Positions 22,068 to 30,171 of a stretch of DNA of 40,823 bases are shown in pieces. Source of the DNA: Acidobacteriota bacterium (GTDB lineage Bacteria; Acidobacteriota; Vicinamibacteria; Fen-336); NCBI GenBank assembly GCA_011526565.1, contig WYBL01000038.1:1-40823 (forward strand). Direction: 5' to 3'. The position numbers and the translations under genes are program-made. The notes beneath the pieces were generated by a model. The model had not been told where the DNA came from, did no database searches, and saw only the letters and a program-made list of their open reading frames with translations. The number at the start of each line of letters is the position of its first letter. The first letter of the stretch is position 1.

Positions 22068-23440
22068 ATGCGGGTCCTGATCGCGGGCGGGGCCAGGTCG
22101 GGGCCTTGATCGCGCGACGCCTGAGCCGCGAGGGCAACCAGGTCACCGTGGTGGACGCGAGCGAGGACCGCTGCCGCCAGCTCGAGTCGTCGCTGGACGT
22201 GCGAACGGTGGCCGGCTCGGCCGCGCAGGTGACGACCCTGCGGCGGGCGGGCGCCGCCGAGTCCGACCTGCTGATCGCGGCCACCAACATCGACGAGATC
22301 AACGTCCTCGCCTGCCTGATCGCCCACGTCGAGTCGAAGACGCTTCGCAAGGTCGCGCGCCTCCGCACCCACGAGGTCGAGGAGTGGAAGCAGGTGCTGG
22401 CCGGGGCCGGCGTCCAGCTCGACCTCGTGATCCACCCCGAGACCGACATCGCCGACCGGATCATGCGCGTCGTCGGGATCCCGGGCGTGTCCGACATCCT
22501 CGAGTTCGCGGACGGCCGCGTGCGGCTGTTCGGCATGAACGTCGAGCCCGACTCCTGGCTCGCCGGCAAGCGGCTCGACGAGGTGGCCCGGGCGGGACCG
22601 CCCCGCGACTCGCTGGTCGCGATGGTCTTCCGCGGCTCGCAGGTGATCATCCCGCACGGCGCCGAGGTGCTGCGCGAGGGCGACCACATCTACGTGGTGG
22701 CGACGCGCGACAACATCCACCAGGTGCTCCCCTTCATGGGCCTGCGGGCCGGTGACGAGCTGCGCCGGGTGTTCATCCTGGGCGGCAAGCAGATCGGCAT
22801 CCTGGTCGCGCAGCGGCTGGAGGAGCTCGGGGTCAGCGTGAAGCTCTTCGAGCGCGACGCCGCGCGCTCGGAGCGGATCGCCGCCATCCTCCACAAGGCC
22901 GTGGTGGTGCAGGCCGACGGGACCGACCAGGGGGTGCTGCAGGAGGCGCACGTCGAGGGCGCCGACGCCTTCCTGGCGCTGACCAACGACGACGAGGACA
23001 ACATCATCGCCTCGCTGCTGGCGCGCCGCATGGGAGTCAAGAAGGTCGTGGCGCTGATCAACCGGCTCGACTACCTGCCGCTCGCCCAGCGCCTCGGCGT
23101 CAACGCCACGGTGAGCCCGCGGCTGGCAGTGGTGGACCGCGCGCTGCAGTTCGTGCGCAAGGGCCGGGTGATGTCGGTCACGACCTTCCGCGAGGAGGAG
23201 GCCGAGGCGCTCGAGCTGGAGGCGGGCGAAGGCAGCCGGTACGTCGGCAAGCCGCTGCGCGACCTGCGCTTTCCGCGCGGGACCCTCGTCGGGGCCATCG
23301 TCCGCCCGGACGGCCAGGTGAGCGTGCCGCGCGGCGACGAGGTGATCCGGCCCGGGGATCGCGTGATCTTCTTCGCCCTCGAGAGCCTGATCCCGCGGCT
23401 CGAGTCCGCGTTCCTGGCCACCGGCCGGGCGCGCGCGTGA
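22068..23440 (+). CDS. trkA: Trk potassium uptake regulator TrkA (N-terminal frameshift)
   Basis: A cytoplasmic regulatory ring protein that binds NAD(H)/nucleotides and gates TrkH. Two RCK_N-RCK_C halves are visible: the first Rossmann fold with NQVTVVDASEDRCRQLE, the second with RRVFILGGKQIGILVAQRLEELG and KLFERDAARSE. Each is followed by a TrkA_C domain, the last ending PRGDEVIRPGDRVIFFA. From 22106 onward the frame is open for 444 residues. The true N-terminus MRVLIAGG is in another frame from the ATG at 22068 and ends at a stop at 22105-22107. Inserting one base near 22092-22094 restores a normal GxGxxG-like motif followed by GALIARRLSREG. So this is a single-base loss in the nucleotide-binding motif, real or a consensus error. 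The stop overlaps the trkH start by four bases. Confidence 0.88.
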
Positions 23441-24888
23441 TCCGATACGCCGGCGTCGCCCACGTCCTCGGCCAGTTCCTGCTCGCCCTCGCGGCGACCC
23501 TGCTGTTCCCGCTCGGCTGGGCGCTCGCCTTCGGCCAAGCCGGCGCCACGCACTTCGCGCTCAGCGCGCTGGTGACGGCGCTGGCCGCGCTCGCCCTGGT
23601 GACGGGGCTGGAGCGGCCGGCGCGCGACCTGGACCAGCGCGAGGGCCTGCTGCTGGTGATCGCGACGTGGTTCGCCGTCGCGGCGTTCGGCGGGCTGCCC
23701 TTCTACTTCTCGCCGGCCTTCTCCGGTCTCACCGACGCCTTCTTCGAGGCCGCCTCCGGCTTCACGACGACCGGGGCGACGGTGCTCGCCGACGTCGAGG
23801 TGCTGCCCGAGCCGCTGCAGCTCTGGCGCTGCTTCACCCACTGGCTGGGCGGCATGGGCGTGGTCCTGCTCGGCATCGCGATCCTGCCGCTGGTCGGGCA
23901 CGGCGGCATGCAGCTCTACCGGGCGGAGTTCTCCGGCGCCAAGTCGGAGAAGCTCAAGCCGCGCATCGCCGAGACCGCGGTCTCGCTGTGGAAGCTGTAC
24001 TTCGCGCTGACCGTCGCGCAGGTTGTCGCACTGCGCTGGGCGGGGCTGTCGACCTTCGAGGCGCTGTGCCACGCGTTCTCGACGCTGGGCACCGGCGGTT
24101 TCTCCACGCGCACGGCCTCGGTGGCCGGCTTCCGCTCGCCGCTCGTCGAGTACATCATCGTCGTCTTCATGCTGCTGGCGGGCGCCAGCTTCATCCAGCA
24201 CTACCGGCTCTGGGTCGAACGCCGTCCGCGGGCGGTGTGGGCGGACTTCGAGGTGCGCGGCTACATGCTGATCGCCGGCGGCGCGACCGCGCTGGTCGCC
24301 TTCGTGCTGGCGGTCGGCGAGCGCTACTCGCCCGAGCACGCCTTTCGCGCGGCGCTGTTCCAGGTCAGCTCGATCCTGACCACGACCGGGTTCGTCACCG
24401 AGGACTTCGAGGCGTGGCACCCGCTGCCGCAGGGCCTGTTGCTGGCCCTGATGTTCGTCGGCGGCTGCACCGGCTCGACGGCCGGCGGGCTCAAGGTGAG
24501 CCGGCTGGTGCTGCTGGCCCGCGTCGTGAGCCGCGAGTTCAAGCGCATGGTCGAGCCGCGCGGGGTGTTCGCCGTCCGCCTCGGCGGCCAGGTCGTGGCC
24601 GAGCGCACGATCCAGAGCCTGCTCAACCTCGTGTACCTGGCCTTCGTCGTGTTCTGGGCCTCGGCGCTGGTGCTGACGGCGCTCGGCGTCGACGTGCTGA
24701 CCTCGATCTCCGCGGTGGCCGCCTCGATGTTCAACATCGGTCCCGGGCTGGGCGCCGTCGGCCCGCTCGACAACTACGGCCACCTGCCTGCGCTCGGCAA
24801 GTGGGTGCTCGCGCTGTGCATGATCGCGGGCCGGCTCGAGTTCTACACGCTGCTCGTCATCCTGTCGCCGGCCTTCTGGCGCAGGTGA
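23437..24888 (+). CDS. trkH: Trk potassium uptake channel subunit TrkH
   Basis: A 483-residue potassium channel-like transporter in the inner membrane, partner of TrkA. The four pore-loop repeats typical of TrkH/KtrB are visible: SGFTTTGATV, STLGTGGFSTR, SSILTTTGFVT and MFNIGPGLG, each with the filter glycine. The tail GRLEFYTLLVILSPAFWRR is the standard TrkH end, so the protein is full length. Start is GTG at 23437 in a GTGA overlap with the trkA stop, implying coupled translation and balanced stoichiometry. The stop is six bases from the convergent photolyase gene, so no terminator fits between them. Confidence 0.95.
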   Translation: MIRYAGVAHVLGQFLLALAATLLFPLGWALAFGQAGATHFALSALVTALAALALVTGLERPARDLDQREGLLLVIATWFAVAAFGGLPFYFSPAFSGLTDAFFEAASGFTTTGATVLADVEVLPEPLQLWRCFTHWLGGMGVVLLGIAILPLVGHGGMQLYRAEFSGAKSEKLKPRIAETAVSLWKLYFALTVAQVVALRWAGLSTFEALCHAFSTLGTGGFSTRTASVAGFRSPLVEYIIVVFMLLAGASFIQHYRLWVERRPRAVWADFEVRGYMLIAGGATALVAFVLAVGERYSPEHAFRAALFQVSSILTTTGFVTEDFEAWHPLPQGLLLALMFVGGCTGSTAGGLKVSRLVLLARVVSREFKRMVEPRGVFAVRLGGQVVAERTIQSLLNLVYLAFVVFWASALVLTALGVDVLTSISAVAASMFNIGPGLGAVGPLDNYGHLPALGKWVLALCMIAGRLEFYTLLVILSPAFWRR

Positions 24889-24894
24889 ACGACG

Positions 24895-26457
24895 CTACGA
24901 CAGCGCGGCGGATCGCGCCCGCTCGCGCCAGGCCTCGGCCTGCGCGCGGTGGTCGGCGAGGACCTCGGCTGGCATCTTCGCGAGCTGGCGCAGCGGCATG
25001 GCAAGGCGCACGTTGCGGGCGAAGCGCTCGTGGTGGCGCGCGAAGAAGTCCCAGTACAGGTGGTTGAGCGGGCAGGCGCCTTCGCCGTCGGAGCGCCGCG
25101 GATCGAAGCGGCAGCCTGCGCACAGCGAGGCGCCCATCTTGTGGACGTAGCGGCCGGAGGCGACGTAGGGCTTGGTCGCGAACAGCCCGCCGTCGGCGAA
25201 GGTGCCCATGCCGACCACGTTCGGCGTCACGACCCACTCGTAGGCGTCCGCGTAGGCGACCCAGAACCACTCGTTGAGCGCGCGAGGATCGACCCCGAGC
25301 AGGGTGGCGACGTTGGCGAGGACCATCAGCCGGGTGATGTGGTGGGAGTGGGCCCGGGCCTTCACCTGCGCCACGGTGAGGTCGAGGCAGCGCAGGCCCG
25401 ACGCCGCGCCCCAGTACCAGGCGGGCAGCGGCAGTTCGGCCTGAAGCGCGTTGCGCTCGTGATAGTCGGGCGTCTCCTCGAAAACGTGACGCACGAACTC
25501 GCGCCAGCCGAGCACCTGGCGCACGAAGCCCTCCGCGGAGGCGAGCGGCGCATGCCCGAGGCGGTACCCGGCCTCGGCGCGGCGGCACAGGTCGAGGGGA
25601 TCGAGCAGGCCCAGGTTCAGCGGGGCCGACAGCCGGGAGTGGAACAGCGCCGGCTCGTCCGCGTGCATCGCGTCTTCGTAGGGGCCGAAGTGGGGCAGCA
25701 GGCGGGCGAAGAAGTGCTCGGCCGCGCGCTCCGCCTCGGCGGCCGTCACCGGCCAGTCGAAGCCCGCGAGGTCGCCGAAGCGGCCGCTCGCGTAACGCTC
25801 GCGGACCAGGGCGAGCACCTCCTCCGTGACCGCGTCGGGCGCGAAGCGCGGGCGCGCCGGCACCGGCGGCGCGCCCTTCCACGGCTTGCGGTTCAGGGCG
25901 TCGAGGTTCCAGGTGCCGCCCGCCGGAGCGTCGCCGTCCATCAGCAGCCCGGTGCGCCGGCGCGCGGCGCGGTAGAAGGTCTCCAGCAGCCGCCGCCCGG
26001 GCCGAGGGAACACGCGGCGGTAGAAGGCGGCGTCGGTGGCGAAGAGCGTGTTCTCGCGCAGCGCCAAGAACGGCAGCCGCGCCACCGGCTCGCGCACCTC
26101 GCGCTCGGCCGGCGCCAGCGCCTCGATCGACGCGAAGCCCCAGCGCTCGCGGGCCTGCGCGAGCGCCCCGTCGTATCCCTGCTCCGAGAAGAAGTACCCG
26201 ACCGGGTGCCCCTCGCGGGCGCGCTCCAGCGCGTGGTGCCGCTGCGCGGACAGCAGCAGCGCCAGCTTCTGCGGGTGGTACGGCCGCCGCGCCGGCTTCC
26301 ACCCGGTCTCGACGTAGACGAGCGGCAGCTCGGCGGGCGGCACGCCGCGGAGCAGCGGGTGGCGCGGCGAGAGCTGGTCGAAGCCGACCCACACGGCGCG
26401 CCCCGGCGTCGCGTCGGGGCGGGGCCGGAAGCGCGCGATCTCGGCGAAGAAGCCCAA
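24895..26457 (-). CDS. phrB: Fe-S bacterial cryptochrome/(6-4) photolyase (PhrB type)
   Basis: A 520-residue protein of the FeS-BCP clade. Members such as Agrobacterium PhrB repair (6-4) photoproducts with FAD, a lumazine-type antenna and a 4Fe-4S cluster. The four cluster cysteines are visible at 357, 446, 449 and 462, with the same CxxC-X12-C spacing and almost the same offset as in PhrB. The N-terminal antenna domain starts near GFDQLSPRHPLL. The FAD domain includes HSRLSAPLNLGLLDP and QVKARAHSHHITRLMVLAN (the conserved His-His region). The start is uncertain: TTG at 26457 gives about 20 extra residues, and a GTG near 26394 is an alternative. It begins three bases after the class II photolyase stop, so the two are one operon. 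Confidence 0.9.
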   Translation of the reverse strand: MGFFAEIARFRPRPDATPGRAVWVGFDQLSPRHPLLRGVPPAELPLVYVETGWKPARRPYHPQKLALLLSAQRHHALERAREGHPVGYFFSEQGYDGALAQARERWGFASIEALAPAEREVREPVARLPFLALRENTLFATDAAFYRRVFPRPGRRLLETFYRAARRRTGLLMDGDAPAGGTWNLDALNRKPWKGAPPVPARPRFAPDAVTEEVLALVRERYASGRFGDLAGFDWPVTAAEAERAAEHFFARLLPHFGPYEDAMHADEPALFHSRLSAPLNLGLLDPLDLCRRAEAGYRLGHAPLASAEGFVRQVLGWREFVRHVFEETPDYHERNALQAELPLPAWYWGAASGLRCLDLTVAQVKARAHSHHITRLMVLANVATLLGVDPRALNEWFWVAYADAYEWVVTPNVVGMGTFADGGLFATKPYVASGRYVHKMGASLCAGCRFDPRRSDGEGACPLNHLYWDFFARHHERFARNVRLAMPLRQLAKMPAEVLADHRAQAEAWRERARSAALS

Positions 26458-26460
26458 GGC

Positions 26461-27951
26461 TCAGCGGCCGCGCACGGACTCGATCGTCGGCAGCGACTCC
26501 ACGTAGCGGTAGTACGGATCGAGCTTGAACTTCTTCGCGGTGTTGTCGGACGACATGTAGCGCAGCACGCCCAGCACCTTGCGCTCCGGCGCCCACGGCC
26601 GGTCGAACAGGCCGAAGCACCACAGGATCCCGGTCCACGAGTTGGGATCGCGGCCGTCGAGCGCGTACTTGTTGTTGAGATGGACGAGCGTGCGGTACGC
26701 CTCGTCGGGCGTGCGCGACCACTCGATCACCTTCTTGCCCCACAGCATGCGCAGGTAGTTGTGGATGGTGCCGGTCGCGACCAGTTCGCGCTGGGCGGCG
26801 TTCCACAGCGGGTCGTGGGTGGCGCCCGCCTCCCACTCCTCGGGCGAGTAGACGTGGGCGCGCGGGTCCGAGGCGTGAGCGCGCAGCGAGGCCCAGGCCC
26901 AGCCCGGCAGCGCCGACTCCAGCGCGGCGGTGTCGCGCCGGCGGTGCCAGTGCCACTGGAAGCCGACGTCGCGCCAGGTGATCGCCTCGTCGAGGAACGA
27001 GTTGACGTCGGCGTCGTCGCAGAAGAAGCCCTCGCGCTTGCCGCGGTTGTGCAGGCGCAGCTCGTGCACGTCCCAGTCGCCGGTCGTCCGCAGCGCCTTC
27101 TCGGCCACCTCCTCGATCGACAGGTGGCCGAAGTGCAGGTAGGGCGAGAGGCCGCTCGCGTGGCCGTCGGCGAGCGAGCGCGGCTGCGAGCGCTCGGTCG
27201 CGTAGCCTGCGATCCGGCGCCGCAGGAACTCGCCGAGCCGCTCGCGGGCGGCGGCGGCTCCGCCCGGCGTGCCCGCGACTGGCGGCACCCGTTCGTCGAA
27301 CGGCAGCGAGGCGACGAAGGCGGCGAGGTCGCGCGGCGGCGTCCAGGTCGGGAACGGAGCGCCGACCCGTCTGGTGGCGATCTCGTCGAAGGCCGGCCGC
27401 GCCTTCGCGCGGTGCGGCCAGGCCTCGGCGAACGCCTTGTGGATGCGCGGGCGCAGGTGGGCGGCGGCCGAGATCGCCGCGCCCAGCAGCGACAGCGGCA
27501 CCACGGAGTTGCCGTCGACCGCGAACACGCCGACGTCCGTGGCGCGGGCCAGCGCCTCCGACTGGCCCGGCACGACGAAGCACGGGTAGTCGTCGGTGAC
27601 CACGACCGCCGCGCGCGCCGCCAGCCGGAGCAGCAGGCCGCGTCCGCTCTCGCGCGGCGTCTCCACGAACGGCCAGTAGTTGATCCGCCGCTCCTTCGCG
27701 ACTGCGTGATTCGCGGCCATGCCCTGCAGGGCGAACGCGTGCAGGCGCGCACTGGCCCACGGGTAGCGCAGGCGCAGGCCCTCGTAGACGACCAGCGGCT
27801 TGCCCAGCTCGCGCGAGCAGCGCAGCGCGTAGTCGAGCGCGTGGTTGCGCTCGAGCCGGCGGTAGATCTGCATCCAGTACAGGACGTACTCGCCACCCGC
27901 GCGCAGTGGCCGTTCGTTGAGCCGGCGGAGCCGGGCCTGGTTGTAGCCCAT
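26461..27951 (-). CDS. phr: Class II deoxyribodipyrimidine (CPD) photolyase
   Basis: A 496-residue class II photolyase, a light-driven enzyme splitting cyclobutane pyrimidine dimers. Characteristic class II segments: YVLYWMQIYRRLERNHAL at the N-terminus, SGLSPYLHFGHLS, FFCDDADVNSFLDEAITWRD, LRMLWGKKVIEWSRTPDEA, NKYALDGRDPNSWTGILWCFG and RYMSSDNTAKKF at the C-terminus. Length and all blocks are complete. It is the first gene of the operon, followed by the Fe-S photolyase, so one transcript covers both main UV lesions. The ATG at 27951 has both a GATAAC hexamer (27961-27966) and an AAGGGGG ribosome-site-like run. The gap to the divergent zinc-ribbon gene is 38 bases. Confidence 0.95.
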   Translation of the reverse strand: MGYNQARLRRLNERPLRAGGEYVLYWMQIYRRLERNHALDYALRCSRELGKPLVVYEGLRLRYPWASARLHAFALQGMAANHAVAKERRINYWPFVETPRESGRGLLLRLAARAAVVVTDDYPCFVVPGQSEALARATDVGVFAVDGNSVVPLSLLGAAISAAAHLRPRIHKAFAEAWPHRAKARPAFDEIATRRVGAPFPTWTPPRDLAAFVASLPFDERVPPVAGTPGGAAAARERLGEFLRRRIAGYATERSQPRSLADGHASGLSPYLHFGHLSIEEVAEKALRTTGDWDVHELRLHNRGKREGFFCDDADVNSFLDEAITWRDVGFQWHWHRRRDTAALESALPGWAWASLRAHASDPRAHVYSPEEWEAGATHDPLWNAAQRELVATGTIHNYLRMLWGKKVIEWSRTPDEAYRTLVHLNNKYALDGRDPNSWTGILWCFGLFDRPWAPERKVLGVLRYMSSDNTAKKFKLDPYYRYVESLPTIESVRGR

Positions 27952-27960
27952 CGCCCCCTT

Positions 27961-27966
27961 GTTATC
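27961..27966 (-). promoter_or_regulatory. -10-like hexamer GATAAC of the photolyase operon
   Basis: GATAAC ends 9 bases before the ATG at 27951. Unlike most units here the interval carries a purine-rich AAGGGGG that could serve as a ribosome site, so a leaderless message is less certain. Confidence 0.35.
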
Positions 27967-27976
27967 ACGACCGCGC

Positions 27977-27982
27977 TACAGT
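27977..27982 (+). promoter_or_regulatory. -10-like hexamer TACAGT of the zinc-ribbon operon
   Basis: TACAGT ends 7 bases before the GTG at 27990. It lies 11 bases from the photolyase hexamer on the other strand, so the two promoters should compete for polymerase. Confidence 0.5.
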
Positions 27983-27989
27983 CTGGCGC

Positions 27990-28706
27990 GTGGACCTCCT
28001 CGCATGCCCGCAGTGCGGAGCGGCGCTCGAGGCGGCGCCTGACGAGGGCGCCACCCGCTGCGCGCACTGCGGATCCGGCCTGCGGGTGGTCGCGGTCGAG
28101 CGCCGCCACGAGTGGCTGATGCCGGCGCTCGGCGCCCGCGAGGCGCAGGCCGCGCTGCGTCGAACGCTCGCGGAGCGCGAGGCCGGGGGCGCGCCGGACG
28201 TCCAGGACTCGCGGCTCGTCTTCTTCCCGTTCGTCCGTCGCGACGGGCCCCACGGTCCGCGGCTGGCGCCCGCCGCGTCGACGCTGCTCGAGGAGCTTCA
28301 GGAGTTCAGGCACCCGCCGGGCGACCGCCGCGGCTTCGAGTCCGCCGCGGTCGCCGCGCGCGGGGAGGTGCTCGCGGTCGAAGGCCAGCCCGATGCCGAC
28401 CTGCTCCACGTGCCCTTCCACGTCGTCCGCTTCCGCCTGCCCGGCCGCGTCGTGCCGACCGAGGCCTGGGTCGACGCGGCCGGCGGCCTGGTGCTCTTCG
28501 AGTCGCCGCCGCCGACCCGCGAGTGCGATCTCGACGTCGGCTACGCCGCGCTGGTGGCGGCCGTGTTCCTGGCGATGGCCGTCTGCGCCCGGCTGGTTTG
28601 GAGCGGCGGACTCGAGACCGCGGTCGGGCTGCTGGGGCTCGGCGCCTGCTTCTGGCGCGGCCGCGACGCCGTGCGGGCCGCGATGCGGCGCGCGGAGTCG
28701 GCGTGA
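27990..28706 (+). CDS. Zinc-ribbon membrane protein, first of a coupled triplet
   Basis: A 238-residue protein with GTG start. An N-terminal zinc ribbon has Cys6, Cys9, Cys24 and Cys27 (CPQCG and CAHCG). A central domain (about 70-172) contains RLVFFPFVRRDG and FHVVRFRLPGRVVPTEAWVDAAGGLVLFE, a beta-rich repeat also found in the next gene. Two membrane helices follow (about 184-203 and 207-222), with a short basic cytoplasmic tail. No enzymatic motif is visible. The stop overlaps the start of the second zinc-ribbon gene (GTGA). I do not recognise the family. The architecture suggests a cytoplasmic metal-binding head on a membrane anchor, perhaps a scaffold for a membrane complex; that is inference. 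Confidence 0.75.
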   Translation: MDLLACPQCGAALEAAPDEGATRCAHCGSGLRVVAVERRHEWLMPALGAREAQAALRRTLAEREAGGAPDVQDSRLVFFPFVRRDGPHGPRLAPAASTLLEELQEFRHPPGDRRGFESAAVAARGEVLAVEGQPDADLLHVPFHVVRFRLPGRVVPTEAWVDAAGGLVLFESPPPTRECDLDVGYAALVAAVFLAMAVCARLVWSGGLETAVGLLGLGACFWRGRDAVRAAMRRAESA

Positions 28707-29662
28707 GGCGGCGCGTCGTCCAGCTCGCCTGTCCGACCTGCGGGGCCGCGCTGCCCGCCCGGACCGTGCTGCCCGGTGCCGTCGACTGCGGCGCCTGCGG
28801 GAACCGGTATGCGTCGCTGCCGGCCGGCGTCCCCACGCGCTCACTCGTGCCGCCGCAGGTGAGCCCGACCCGGGCCCAGGCCGCCGCGCTCGCCGCGTGG
28901 CGCCACCCGCTGGCGCCGCCGGGGTTCCCGGGCCGCCCCGAGCCGCCGCGGCTGCTCCACGTCGCGGCGTGGGAGGTGGAGCGCACGCTCGAGCGACCGC
29001 GGGCCGCCGCCGACGAGGACCCGCTCGTCGAGGTGCGCGCGCGCGCGCTGGCCTTCTGGAGGCCGGAGCTGGGCCTCACCGAGCTGGACCTCGAGGCTGC
29101 GCTCGACGCGCCCGGGCGCCGGCCCTTCGAGCCCGCGACCGGCGACGCCGCCCTGATCGACCCGGTGCGCACGCTCGAGCACGCCGTGCCGCCACCGCCG
29201 GGCGTGCGCGTCGTCGAGGAACGCGCCGAGATCGTGTTCGCGCCGTTGTGGAAAGTCCGCTGTCGGCACCGCGGCGACGCCTGGGACGCGGTCGTCGATG
29301 GCGTCGGCGGCCGCGTCCTGTTCGCCCGCGCGCCGGTCGAGCGCAGCGCGCGGCTGGGCGTGGCCCTCGCGCTGCTTCTGCCGGTGGCGCTGCTCGTCGG
29401 GCTGCCGACGGAGCACTGGCGCTCGGTCGGCGAAGCGGCGGTGCGCACCCACCCGTTCCTGCCGCTGCTCGCGCTGGCGGGCCTCGCGGGACTCGTCTCG
29501 GAGACCTGGGACCGGATCCGCTTCCGCCACGAGTGGCGCGTCGAAGGCCCGCGCGCGTCCCTGCTGCCGCTCAACCGGCCCGACGAGACCTGGCTCGAGT
29601 GGATGGCGCGCGCGCCGTTCCGGCTGTTCCACCGGCCGCTGTTCGTGCCGCGGGGTCGTTGA
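28703..29662 (+). CDS. Zinc-ribbon membrane protein, second of a coupled triplet
   Basis: A 319-residue paralogue-like protein with GTG start overlapping the previous stop. The zinc ribbon has Cys10, Cys13, Cys29 and Cys32 (CPTCG and CGACG). A long middle region (about 50-210) ends with VFAPLWKVRCRHRGDAWDAVVDGVGGRVLFARAP, aligning with the repeat in the first gene (xVDxxGGxVLF). Two membrane helices follow, about 216-234 and 252-267, then a cytoplasmic tail with RFRHEWRVEGPRASLLPLN. No catalytic signature is seen. The TGATG junction couples it to the third gene. The family is unknown to me. Confidence 0.75.
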   Translation: MRRRVVQLACPTCGAALPARTVLPGAVDCGACGNRYASLPAGVPTRSLVPPQVSPTRAQAAALAAWRHPLAPPGFPGRPEPPRLLHVAAWEVERTLERPRAAADEDPLVEVRARALAFWRPELGLTELDLEAALDAPGRRPFEPATGDAALIDPVRTLEHAVPPPPGVRVVEERAEIVFAPLWKVRCRHRGDAWDAVVDGVGGRVLFARAPVERSARLGVALALLLPVALLVGLPTEHWRSVGEAAVRTHPFLPLLALAGLAGLVSETWDRIRFRHEWRVEGPRASLLPLNRPDETWLEWMARAPFRLFHRPLFVPRGR

Positions 29663-30162
29663 TGCTGCGCCTCGCCCGCTGTCCCCGCTGTGCCACGCCG
29701 CTCGACGTCGCGGCCGCGCGCCCGCTGGCGCCGTGTCCGCGCTGCCCCTGCGCGGTGCGACTGGACGACGGCCTGGCGCTCGACACGTTCCGGCCGCGAG
29801 ACGACGACGCACCGCTGCGGCTCGCCTTCTACCTGTTCGACCGCGATGCGCGCCCGCCGCTGTGGGCCGCTGCGTTCCGCTGCTTCCAGCAGGCCTCGCG
29901 CGTCGACCTCGACGCGCTGCTCACCGGGCGCGGGCATCGACCGCTGCTGGGGCCGGCCCCGCTCGCCGCCGGCGTCGCGCGCACCGCCGAGGAGGCGGCC
30001 CGGCTCGCGCTCCTGCGGCAGCGCGACCCCGGCCGCGAGCCGCCACGGCTGTGCTCGCTCGCCGTCGTGCGCGAAGGCGACGAGATCGTCGAACCCGTGA
30101 GCGGCTGGCGCGTGCTGGCGTCGCTGATCGCGCCCGCGCTGCCGGCCGAGGGCGCGGAGTAG
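29662..30162 (+). CDS. Small zinc-ribbon protein, third of a coupled triplet
   Basis: A 166-residue protein with ATG in a TGATG overlap with the previous gene. The zinc ribbon has Cys7, Cys10, Cys25 and Cys28 (CPRCA and CPRCP). A single soluble domain follows, with LRLAFYLFDRDARPPLWAAAFRCFQQ, which echoes the FxPLW segment of the second gene, and EEAARLALLRQRDPG. No membrane helix is present, so this member is soluble and may bind the two membrane members. No family is recognised. All three share the N-terminal ribbon, so they may derive from one ancestor with divergent bodies. Confidence 0.72.
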   Translation: MLRLARCPRCATPLDVAAARPLAPCPRCPCAVRLDDGLALDTFRPRDDDAPLRLAFYLFDRDARPPLWAAAFRCFQQASRVDLDALLTGRGHRPLLGPAPLAAGVARTAEEAARLALLRQRDPGREPPRLCSLAVVREGDEIVEPVSGWRVLASLIAPALPAEGAE

Positions 30163-30165
30163 GAT
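30160..30165 (+). promoter_or_regulatory. -10-like hexamer TAGGAT before the lipoprotein gene
   Basis: TAGGAT starts within the stop codon of the third zinc-ribbon gene and ends 6 bases before the ATG at 30172. If real it is an internal promoter within the operon. Confidence 0.35.
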
Positions 30166-30171
30166 TGGACG

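Noticed and set aside
22085..22110. Programmed ribosomal frameshifting in trkA
   Set aside because: There is no classical slippery heptamer with a downstream structure, and TrkA proteins elsewhere are not known to need one; a dropped base is simpler.
24949..28119. A plus-strand open frame of over 1000 codons opposite the two photolyase genes
   Set aside because: It is antisense to two clearly recognisable enzymes, has Arg/Ala/Val/Gly-biased composition with no domain, and arises from lack of stop codons in GC-rich antisense frames.
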